From contig JAWUZG010000056.1 of assembly GCA_036785705.1 (NCBI GenBank), forward strand, positions 4,093,001 to 4,157,000: a stretch of DNA of 64,000 nt. Reading direction: 5' to 3'. A program made the translations under genes and the position numbers. This stretch comes from Acanthornis magna (lineage: Eukaryota; Chordata; Aves; Passeriformes; Acanthizidae). The notes beneath the pieces are model-generated. The model did no database searches. It was not told the origin of the DNA and saw only the letters and a program-made list of their open reading frames with translations. Of the stretch, positions 24,900 to 34,780 are shown piece by piece (the first letter of the stretch is position 1; each line of letters begins with the position of its first letter).

Positions 24900-27775
24900 C
24901 CCGCGCCAAAAATATGTTGAAAGCAGTACTAATTTGGGGTCATATTCAGGCAATTACTGACCCAACCCGTAATTCCATCCACTGGTCTAATAGAGATTGT
25001 CCTGTTTTGGAGAGGATATTCTGGGAAAAAAGGTACGGAGAAGACAGTAAGCAGAACCAGGGACAATGTTTTCTGGCCCAAAACCAGACCAAGAACATAT
25101 CCTTAGCATTGACTTGCAGAAGTCATGTGATATGGTACACTGTCTGGTATTTTTGTGAGGGTATTTGTAGATAAGCTGCTTGCCCTGAGAATTCATAGAT
25201 CAAATCACAATAGGCAGACCTCAAATGTACTCAATTTCACTTGTGTTATAGAACACATTTTTATTGTGTAAGTTAGAAATGGTTTTAATTGAAAAATTCT
25301 GCACACCTTTTGCATCTTCAGTTTTATTTTCTTTTTGCCCAAATTGCTTTACTGACTGACAATGTAATGGCTATAGTTGGTTGATTCTTAACTAACAGAG
25401 TCATCCTATTGTTTAGAACTGAGGGGATTTTGCTCTTCCCAGACCATCTATTCTGCACTGATAAGATTTTGATACTGGTCTAAACAGAGATATAAAAACA
25501 TAGCTTTGCAATTGCTATGTAATTGTCGAACCTCTATTATTATCATCTGTATTGTCAAAATTCTCTAGCTCACCATGATGCTCTCACAAACATCATCTGG
25601 AACTTTGCTATTTACTTCAGAGACAGGAATTTCTTGTTGTTCGAGTGCCTGTGTGTCTGACATTTTTTATCATTGGGGAAAAAAGGAAAGGATTGAGAAT
25701 ATCTACAAATATTGAGGAAAGGTATTGTGCAGCTATTTTCCATTTTCTGTTTATTACTTATCTTTTCTAACTACTGCTACGTATTTCTAGTTGTCTTTAT
25801 GCTCCCTGTAGTCATGCACCATTTTGTTTATGGGTGGTACTTTCTGTCTCTGACAGGTTGCCTTGTTGATAGGGACCCTGTGCCTGTGGTTTGTAATGTG
25901 TGAGTTTCTGCACAACATATGAAGATATTTGCTTTGCTGCCAGTTTTCTTGTTGTCTTCAAAAGCAGGGTCTTTTTCACAAACTGTTACAAGCACTTGGT
26001 ACTCTCATCTCCACAAAGCCCGTGTTGATGGTGTTTGACACCAGGTGTGGCACTTAAGAAAAAACTGACATAGAACAGTTGTATAATAAATTTTTCTCTT
26101 GGATGGAGAAGGTGACTGTCAGCATAGAACAGAAGGTGTGGAGAGACCAGTGCTTTTTTAACCTGGTGTCCAGGTATGGTTTTTCACGGGAACTCGTGTT
26201 AGAGTCAATTGTGTGCTATTGCACACAGGTTTTGGCTCTTCATTGAGTTCTCTGTTTCCAATACAGAGAACTATTCCCTTCTTGCAGTGTGAGTTCTGGG
26301 GCTACATCAACTTCCACACCTAACACTGATACATCACAGAGGGAGCATAGCACCAGCATTGGTCTTTTTATTCTTCAAGGGTATATGCAGAACTGATGCG
26401 CCATATGCTTTTTATAAGGTGGAATGTATATAACAATCTTACAGTGAGGCTACCTGACTCTGCAAATACTAGCACTGGCGTTTTTTATATCTGGTTGGGG
26501 TCTTTTGAGCTATCAAGTATTTCCATCCTGGGCTGACTTCAGGAAAGCTTTCCTATTTGTCTATTACTTCCCTAATGTGATTCTTTAGCTGCAGGCACTT
26601 CTTAATTGGTTTGGTTTTGTAAGTGAATTGCTTTGAGAAGTTAGAGGACCAGTGCTACAAAATGAATTTTTTAAAATCCAAGTGGCACATATTCAGATTG
26701 TGAATGACTCCAGGTCTCCTGGAACTCCTGTGAATGTCTATGGAGAAATGAGTTCTGACTGGGACATCCTTAGTTGTGGATGTAGAGCAGCCCACACAGT
26801 ACAATTTGGGCCCATACTGTATTGTATCAAGTGTGTTCATTCTCTATTACTATTTCATGTTTCACTGCTACTCAGGATGAACTTAACCTCATACAACCAC
26901 AGTTCTTTCACAATCATTTCACAGTCATTGAGTTTTACTACATTTCTAAAAGCTAGTGTAATCCAGTAACCAGCTGAAACTTAACAAATATATCCTAGGC
27001 ATGCAAAGGTATTAAAGCCTTCAGAATTTACTCTTTATATGCTACTGACACATCAAAACAGGACAGCTTTTAACTACTTTTCAATACTTTTCTCAGAATG
27101 TTTCTGTCTTAGTTGGACAAGTGTAAATTACCTACAGTATTTCTTAACAGCTAATGAGCTATTGTGAGCTGCAGTCCATTCTCCGCTAGATTCCTTACTG
27201 AATTAGGCAAAGCATGACTCCAAACACACAACTGCAAATGCTGGAACTGAATACTAACTACATAAAATGAAGCATTTTAGGATTTATTTCTCCTCTTTTT
27301 ATGTTCAAATCTCTGAAGCAGGGACTTAAATCCAGTACCCCAGCATGTATCAGGTTACATGCTGTTCTTATATAGGTCTTCCTCAGTTTCTATTCCTCGA
27401 AAGTAAATAAAAATAACAGAAACTGTGATATTAACTTTTGCTGTCCGTAACACTCCAAGAAAATATGTGAGTAAAATGTACTTCTACATATGTAATTAGT
27501 CCTTGAACACTGAAAAGTAGCAGTGTCATCAATGCATTACATTACTACTGAACACCTGTAGTAAAGACCAGAGTTGATTCCCAGCATTCATCAGCATCAA
27601 AAAATCAACATCAAAAGATTTTCATTATACAAAGCAGAATTGTACTTTACAAATGCCAAGTAAAATTAAATGCAATTGAAGCCTTGAAAGCTTCAGTGGT
27701 ACTTCACTCATATAGAAACTAAATCATGGGAAATGTTGTGATTATTAAAGACATCATGATAGTGATAATTTTAAC

Positions 27776-27920
27776 CTGTATTTGTTGAATGATTGGTTCA
27801 GTTGCTCCTCAGCAGAAAGGCTTCCTTCTTGGTCACTCATCTGACAGGTTTCGTGAAGCTCCATCTCTGCTACAGCTCTCAGTCTTGTCTGCTCTGACAG
27901 CGCTGGCAAATGCATGCAGT
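27776..27920 (-). CDS. Candidate second coding exon of the CARD gene
   Basis: On the minus strand the acceptor ...TTTATTGTTATCCAG precedes an exon open for 48 codons, followed by the donor AG|GTTAAA. Its start phase (two bases to finish a codon) matches the CARD exon, which ends with one spare G. Joined, the frame continues from ...LLGYE into D-C-M-H-L-P. The peptide is hydrophilic and acidic (with ETCQMSDQEGSLSAEEQ), like the linker that often follows a CARD. It ends in phase 2, so at least one more exon is expected downstream at lower coordinates. The pairing with the CARD exon rests on phase and spacing only. Confidence 0.42.
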
Positions 27921-30822
27921 CTGGATAACAATAAAGAAATTTCTCTAATAGCTGATGCATAATTCAAAATAACATCTACAATTTGATGTAATTCTGTCAG
28001 GGATGTTACATTTGGATAAGGGGCTAGTTTAGGTAAACACAATCTCTTTTGATCTTTTATACATAAAGTTGTTTCCCTGTTCATATTTGCAATAGACCTG
28101 AGGTGTACAGCTCAGACAATTTATAGAAATTTGGAAATAACCTAAAATTCTTACTGCATATAAAATTCTCACTGGCCAATGAAAAACTGACTTTTTATTG
28201 TACTATATGGGCAAATAGTAACCAACTGTTTCTGCCCATGAAATCACTAGGGGCTTTGTTTTATACTAGAATGAGAATTGTAAGTAGAGGAATCGAGTCA
28301 CTAGTCTTGAGGCATCAGTGGTGCTGTAACACCCCTTAAGTCACTGTGAGTGTAATTCTTTGAAATAATGAGATCAAAGAGTTCAAAGTGGTGTTAAAAC
28401 AATTATGTGCAAGCAATAGCATATCCTTCAGTGGCCACATTTCACTAGCACAGCTCACAGCTTTTGCAGTGAGCTACATTAGTCCAGAGCCTGAGTGACC
28501 TCTTGGAATCATGCCACATTTCCAGCACCTGACAAATGGTTCTTTCTGGAGGGCATGCAGACAATGGAAACACATTAAAATAACCGTATCTGCCAACAGG
28601 GGCAGGTCCAGAGGACAGAAATTGGCCCCCACTGTGCATGCAGCTGATCAATAACAGGGATTGATTCCATTCTGTGTGCTCAGTCAGCCTGGCATAAAGA
28701 GTGTCTTTAACAAGTACAGCGAGCAGCATGGCACACAACTGCTCTGGGAGCTGGGGTGTTGATGCCACATAGCACAGGCATGGCAGCTTCTCCTCGTGCA
28801 TCTAGACTGCATTCCTTCCATTTGATTCCTTTGCCCTATCAGTCAGCTTTCAGAGGGTGGAGAAGAAAATTGTTTTAATGGAATTAATGAACGATTTCTT
28901 TTTCATCAGATCTTTCTGTGCACCTTGTAACATGGTTTATCAAAATCAATCTATAGAAATCCACAATGCCATAACTCATAATGTATTTTAATTGAATCTG
29001 CAACATATGCATGCATGAATTTAAACAGATTATTTGCATGAATTAATGTGAATATATAGCATGTGTTTTTCTTTGCCTGCTATCCAGTCAATTATTACTA
29101 GCAAAAACAGATTCTAAAACTAGCTTTGCACATTTGATAAGCGCTACTGGGGGAGGGGAAGGAGGAAAGAGTGTAACAGCGGCTGAGCTAAGGCAGCCTG
29201 AGGCATTTTTCTGCCTACACAAGGCACAGACAGACAGAATGGATTGGGGACGCTGTTCCAACAGTATCCTTTACTCTTTTGGAAATGTGCGGCATTGGCT
29301 TTCTCCTTTTTCTCTGTATCTCCTGTGATGTTGTCAGGGAAACAGAGTCCTTGACTTGCACCCAACTGCTGAGGCCATCCCCCTTTAGAACATTGCTACC
29401 CCCCAAACCTTGTACCCACTGGAACATTTAAATCTGTTCTGTGACAGGCCCCTGCATAATCTATTTAGGTGGCATAGAATAAAAATCTCCCTGCTCTGTC
29501 TCTTCAGTTAATTCAGAGGAAGCCCGAACTTCATTCCAAAGAGTGTATTCCAAAAGACCTGGCTTTATAACATATTTATAATCCATTGTATTTATATTTA
29601 TATGCTTTAAAAAAAATATATAGCATAAAGAAGCCCTAGGTAGCCTTTCTATAACATGGTTGTCTGTGAAGTACATTGTACATGTATTAAAATCCCAAAC
29701 GACGTTTGTAAACCTTGTTTGATTTTCTCGTTACTGCCATAGAACCTTGCTATAAATTGATCTTGAAAAGTTACATTAAATGGGCATCTTTTCATAATTA
29801 AATTAGGGTAAAATGTCTGTTGCCTTCTCATGTAATTAGAACTCTAACTGTCAATTTTAAAAGTAATCAGGTTGTCAAGAGAGGACACAATCTACAGCGA
29901 TTTTAAAGGTCAAAATGGTTTTAGATTTCAATTTTTCATATTTAGTTTATTAATATTTTTACAGGACTCAGACATAATTTTTATTTATAAATAGTTGTAA
30001 TATTAAGGTGTTTAAACCTGGTACTGAACGGATCGCTGAAAGATGTGACTATTTTAATTAAATTCTAAAAGGACATTCTGTATATAACCTTTGAGCACAA
30101 CCCTGCAGTCATTGCTGAGAAAAACTCTAGCTGACTTGATAGACTGAAATTTAGAATATAACAGACACAAAAAATAAAAATAGGTCACTAAGATATAATT
30201 GTAAACACTCTACACATTTTCCCGCATTATCTTTGCTAATATCTAGCAAAAAATCGTTCCACAAATAACTATGGATAGTGCCTGATGTCCACATAACATT
30301 TTGATTAACTTCAGTTGTAATGTTGATATTTAGTAATACAATCCTTTTCCACCCAGTTGCTTACAGATAGATACAATAAATAATGTGACTTACAAGAAAA
30401 ACGTGAAAGGGATCACTTACTCGGGCATTATGCCTACGGAACTTCTTAATCTATTCTTAAATATTTCAGAAAGGGGAAGGAAAGTAAACGATCAGTGTTA
30501 CATTTCTTATCTAAGCGTTATCAGTAATACTTAGAAATCCTTTCCCATATCCCGACTTTTGTTTATTAGTAGCAGTAATTTGAATATTCAGCATTTTATC
30601 AGTTTAAATATTCTAAGCATAACAATAAAATATATTTCATAGTTTTTTCTTCTGATTATTTCCTCTTTTATAATAAATAACCATAAAGGCAGCAAATACT
30701 ATCTCTAGTTTAGTGCAAGAGAGAAAGTAAACACTAATTATAGCAAATAACTATTAGTGTCAAAGGATTCCAAGACATTACCAATATACACTTAAGCATT
30801 TCAGAGCAGACAGTGACCTTAC
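27921..30822. other. Presumed intron of the CARD gene; nothing else supported
   Basis: The minus frame at 28445-28801 (118 codons) is the longest here. Its upstream AG lacks a pyrimidine tract and the peptide has no recognisable domain, so it is not called. No repeat family is recognised in this interval. Confidence 0.4.
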
Positions 30823-31165
30823 CTTCATAGCCAAGGAGAAAGCATGTCAGCAAGTTAGGAGAGACCTCCTCCAAAATGGAACAAAAGGCAGAGAAAGCAC
30901 CTGGGCCTTTTAAAGAGAGTTTATCTAGAAAATATTCAGTTCTCTTCTTGTAGCTCTCCTGGGACCAAATGTCTTTGTATTCCTCCAAGGAAAAGACTCT
31001 CTTGTAAACCAAATATGACAGCACTTTGTTCACATCCAGCTCTTCCAGTATTTTCTCTCTCTGATTGCTTGGGATTTCAGAAAGCCACTTATTCCTGTTT
31101 TCATTTTCTCTTTTGGTAGATTTTGCACAGTTATAAAACCAAGATTTGGCTGTTCTTCCAAACAT
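30823..31165 (-). CDS. CARD-domain protein, first coding exon
   Basis: The exon encodes 114 residues from an ATG at 31165 (A at -3) to a consensus donor GAAG|GTAAGG. Residues ~24-112 fit a caspase recruitment domain: H1 NQREKILEEL, H2 NKVLSYLVYKRV, H3 SLEEYKDIWSQ, H4 KRTEYFLDKLSLKG, H5 PGAFSAFCSILEEV, H6 NLLTCFLLG. The KGPGAFSAFC text resembles the RGPQAFDAFC region of caspase-2 and the CRADD type. CARDs dock to other CARDs to build apoptotic or inflammatory complexes. The frame stays open upstream to an ATG at 31297, which would add a hydrophobic stretch; I prefer the internal ATG because CARDs are usually N-terminal. I cannot name the gene: no caspase, kinase, NACHT or death domain is seen in the window. 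Confidence 0.62.
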
Positions 31166-32460
31166 TTTGATATTTAAATATAAAATAGAAAATTCTACTT
31201 CTGCATTTATTGTGCAGTATTCAGTATGCAAAATAAACATAATGTGGATGGCTAGAATGCAAATACATACTGCTGTCTGTAATAATTGTAATTCCAATGG
31301 AATAAAGAAGGCCTACATACAAATTATAAAGAAATCTAGCTCAATGCCTGCAGCCTCCTAAGAGGATTACATTACACTAATTAGCCCTTTACAACTGTTA
31401 ACAGCTTCTGAACCGTAATGATGAGACTGAGAATTGCTTAGTTACTGTTACTTTTTAATTCTGTAACTGATCTTCAAAGATATCCCTTTGCAAAAAATAA
31501 TTCATTCTAGAAGACAGCTGATCAAACTGAAATAATCTGTACAAGCTGGTACAGGACATGAAATAAAGCATCCTTTGTACACTTTAATTTTGTATTCCTC
31601 AGGGGCCATACCCAAACCACAGTACAAATGCCCTCCACTTCTTGTTCTTCCATAAAATATTAGCTTTAATATGCAGTGGAATTACAAATTTAGAAAGCAT
31701 GTTTCTATACATATTTTGTAAACCTATATGCAGAAGGTTAAAAAAAAAAAAAAGGTTACAGAATAAGATCGTTTTTTGTGAAGGTAAATACATAACTATT
31801 AAGAATAGCAACACTTCTGCATGTCTAGATTTTTATGCCATTTCCAAGCAAAATAAACCATGTAGCGTCCATTTCCTGAGCCAGGTTTAACAGTGGAGAT
31901 TACTGCAATCCCAATGGAGGTGTTCTGCCACTGATAATCATTCATTGAGGATCACACATTACATAACCTCCCTTATGCAAATGCTCCTTAGTACGCGGAC
32001 TTCTTGGTCTTGTTTTCATACTTTCTGTCAACATAAATTCCCTGTATAGAAAAGCTATGAATACTTCCTGCCTCCTCCTCCTCCCACTTCTTAGTCTGTT
32101 TTTTCTATTTCCATTACTTCCAACTGATAATGCATCCATAGCCTTGCTTCTGTGGCCTTACCTGCACTTTTCTAAAGGGCAATTTATCTGTTGTGGTGCA
32201 AACAAAAATATTTTGCCAAGTTTTTAGTCAAACAACTTTTAGAATTTTCTATCTTTGTGATCTTAAGATGCAACCCCTGTATCCTCCTGTCAGGCTTTTT
32301 CTGTTTCCGAAATTTCAAGTATTCATCAGTCAACATTAAAGTTGACCACTGACTATATCATAATTCAGGAATTTTATTGTGTATATGAGCATCGAATTAG
32401 CCCGTGAGGGTTCACAGAATTGTTTGGCAGCATTGCCTGTCACCTTGTGGTTGTTTGCAG

Positions 32461-32578
32461 ATACAACAAGCCTCCACGAGACATCATCTGGAGCAAGGAC
32501 CAGTGGAGTTATGTGTTATCTGAAGCAATACTAATGGTCCCAGTTTACAATGTTATGGTTTATTGGCCACAGAAGTGA
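32461..32578 (+). pseudogene. Orphan exon-like block, possible gene remnant
   Basis: After a TTGTTTGCAG acceptor the frame reads for 38 codons, rich in aromatic residues (it includes KPPRDIIWSKDQWSYV), and stops at 32576-32578. The composition looks protein-like but I recognise no family. It may be a terminal exon of a lost gene or a fragment of an old element. It could also be chance. Confidence 0.18.
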
Positions 32579-32925
32579 GACTCTCACACTTCTGTGATAG
32601 TCTCAGGTAGAGCTGCCTGTGCTCTGCACGACATCACACACCAGAGATGACCCTCTGGGGGGATGAGAGATGGTACAAAGCAACTGCAATCCTAACCATG
32701 AGCCATCCCAACCATGAGCCAGGTAGTACAGCTAAACCAGGGGCACCTGCAGAGGGCACAGAAAGGAACCAACCTATCTGGCACATCTTCTAGGTACCAA
32801 GGGCTCTTTAATCCTTAAAATTCCCTCTGATTTTTGAACATCCATAGAGGTAGTACGTTTTTTTTCTTTCTCCTAATTGTTTCTGTCTCAGAAGTTCTAC
32901 TAACATTAACACCATTTTATTTCAG

Positions 32926-33015
32926 CAGGTAAAAGATTCTGATAAAACCTGGTACTCCACATATGTTAGACAGCATCCTATGGATCAGCCTTCTCAGCCT
33001 CTACAACTTCTCATG
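32926..33015 (+). other. Exon-like block with both splice sites
   Basis: Ninety bases (30 open codons) lie between a TTATTTCAG acceptor (with a CAGCAG tandem acceptor) and a consensus donor ATG|GTAAGT. The peptide is polar (WYSTYVRQHPMDQPSQ). It could be a noncoding or 5' alternative exon upstream of TARS3, or an exon of another transcript. There is no homology evidence. Confidence 0.25.
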
Positions 33016-33853
33016 GTAAGTTTTTCCATTACTTGACTAAATTCTAAAGCGAGCCCGAAGTTACATGTTTTGGGTTCATAAGATAGTACCCAAAGGTGGG
33101 TTACAGGGGATGTAACCTGAATACATTTCTCAGAGTTTAATGAAAAAAAAATCTGTTTATTTTATTGTGCTGATAACACTGGTTGTCATCAGAATCCTAA
33201 GCAGAGTAATTAATTCTGCACAGTAGTGAATTTAGAAATTAAAAGAACAGGTAACCTATCAAATTAATAATGGATTTCTAAAGGAGGCTATAGATTACGT
33301 CCTGTTTTTATGCATGCCAATCCAACCTCAAAGATACATGGCCTTGCTATAGTGAGGGATGGACATAGGTGTCGGCAAGTTCCATCTCTTCAGAAAAGGA
33401 AGGAAGAATTGGTGCAAATTAAAAAAGTGCATAGGTATCAGTTTGCTGAGGTATATTAACCTAAAATTTGTGAGTATACACTACAGGAGTGTCTTTGGAC
33501 TTGATATACTGAATAATTTACTTTTTTCTTCTGAGGGAGCACAATGTTTTGAGTCAGAAATGTCCCCATTATTTTTGTTGGGAAAAGAATATACCTTTAG
33601 AATCTCAAATACGTTTTTATAAAATAAATTGAAGGTGCCAAAGAAGTGTTTGAGACAAAAGGATACATGGAAATATATAGTGGGAATAAAAGATTTGTGA
33701 TGGAGAACTATTCTTTTCCCAGGGTCAAGGAACTGAGGTATTTAACTGCAATGACCTGTAAATGATGCAGTTCAGACGGTTGGGCTGTGCAAAAAACCCT
33801 CCCAAGCTCTGAGTCCTAACACCTGGCAACTCAAACCTCTTCAAATGACTTAC

Positions 33854-33945
33854 CTTGGTACCAAGTTCTGCGATTTGTGCTACGATGCTGAAGAGTTTCA
33901 ATCAACCTAATTCTATAAGAAATGTAGTCAGCCAGGAAGCATCCA
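33854..33945 (-). other. Exon-like block on the minus strand
   Basis: An acceptor ending TTATTTGTAG and a consensus donor CCAAG|GTAAGT enclose 92 bases that are open in one frame (a basic peptide with YRIRLIETLQHRST). It lies just left of the TARS3 CpG island. It could therefore be an upstream exon of the minus-strand CARD transcript, but its end phase does not join a good acceptor in the CARD exon, so it would have to be noncoding or belong elsewhere. Confidence 0.2.
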
Positions 33946-33970
33946 CTACAAATAAGCTCAAGCAGTGTTT

Positions 33971-33990
33971 ATTTGACTTCGAAGTCAAAT
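33971..33990. repeat. Perfect 20-bp palindrome
   Basis: ATTTGACTTCGAAGTCAAAT is identical to its own reverse complement, with no loop. It lies between an exon-like block and a CR1 end, about 375 bases before the TARS3 start codon. Confidence 0.9.
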
Positions 33991-34040
33991 GAGGATGCAA
34001 TCTGACCCGCCCTTTTTGACACTGACATTGTTTCATAATG

Positions 34041-34163
34041 CGCTCAAGGAAAGATTGGATGTGGCACCATGTGGTGCCATGGTCCGGCTGACACGGTGCT
34101 CTTCGGCCATGGGTTGGACTCGATGATCTCAGAGGTCCTTTCCAACCTAATTGATTCTGTGGA
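34041..34163 (+). mobile_element. CR1 LINE 3' end upstream of TARS3
   Basis: GGAAAGATTGGATGTGGCAC, a GTGCCATGGTC block, GGGTTGGACTCGATGATCTC, AGAGGTCCTTTCCAACCTAA and TTGATTCTGT are the final segment of an avian CR1, in plus orientation. It stops about 200 bases before the TARS3 ATG, at the edge of the CpG island. Confidence 0.9.
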
Positions 34164-34780
34164 TATCGACCTTTCCCAATTGCTCACCGGTGTCGGAGCC
34201 TGGCGGGTGCGTTGGTTCATTACAGCCACGGCAGCGAGGGCTACAGAAGCTTTTCGCTCCATTAGCAGAAGCAGCGACGAGCACAGCAGCGCCCCCACGG
34301 CTCGGCGCCCGGGCGGGGCCGGCGGCAGCGGGCGGGGCCGGGGCCGGGGCGGAGCGCGGGGAACATGGCGGCGGCGGCCGCCGAGGCGGCGGAGCTGCGG
34401 CTGTCGCGGCAGGAGCGGGAGCTGCGCTGGCTGGTGGCGGAGGTCGGCCGGCTGAAGGAGCCGCCGGAGCCGCAGGGCCCCGGCAGCGCCAGCCCCGAGC
34501 TGCAGCGCCTGCGGGCCGAGAACGAGAAGCTGCGCTACCGCCTGCTGCACCTGCGCCGCAGCCTGGCGGCCGAGCTGGGCCGGGCGGCGCCGGCGCAGCC
34601 CCCGGCCGGCGGAGAGGTAGCGCCGGGGCCGCTCGGAGCGGGGACGGGACGGTGGCTCCGGGCGGGCCGAGCGTCCGCGGGCGGGACGGGACGGGACGGG
34701 ACAGGGGCCGAGCCTCTGTGCCCCGCCGCCGGGGGCTGAAGTCTGTCGCGGTGTCCGCCCGCAGCACTGGGCAATGGTCT
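34164..34780. promoter_or_regulatory. TARS3: CpG island promoter of TARS3
   Basis: Dense CpG with several GGGCGGGG/GGGGCCGGGG GC-box-like repeats at 34312-34360, directly before the start codon. No TATA box stands out. AACATGGCGGC at the start codon fits the YY1 consensus. CpG islands often fire both ways, so this is also the nearest candidate promoter for the minus-strand CARD transcript. Confidence 0.8.

Larger units (their letters stand above)
24269..27775. other. AT-rich stretch without a supported gene
   Basis: It contains the 35-bp perfect hairpin at 24577-24611 and an (AAC)n run at 24878-24899. The plus frame at 26652-26969 (105 codons) has no recognisable domain. Confidence 0.5.
31166..34040. 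other. Interval between the CARD exon and the TARS3 promoter
   Basis: It probably contains the 5' end of the CARD transcript. Three exon-like blocks are noted separately (32461-32578 and 32926-33015 on +, 33854-33945 on -). There is an imperfect hairpin at 32577-32604 (arms GAGACT..CACA / TGTG..AGTCTC) and a perfect palindrome at 33971-33990. A minus-strand frame at 31942-32139 follows a donor-like GCAG|GTAAGG near 32163 and is not called. Confidence 0.4.

Noticed and set aside
28445..28801. 118-codon minus-strand frame as a CARD-gene exon
   Set aside because: No pyrimidine tract at the upstream AG, no recognised domain, and it would interrupt the good phase match between 30823 and 27920.
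30734..31297. Single 187-residue protein covering the whole CARD frame
   Set aside because: The frame crosses a consensus donor at 30823. The last 29 residues are intronic read-through, and the first 44 have hydrophobic AT-rich character more like untranslated leader.
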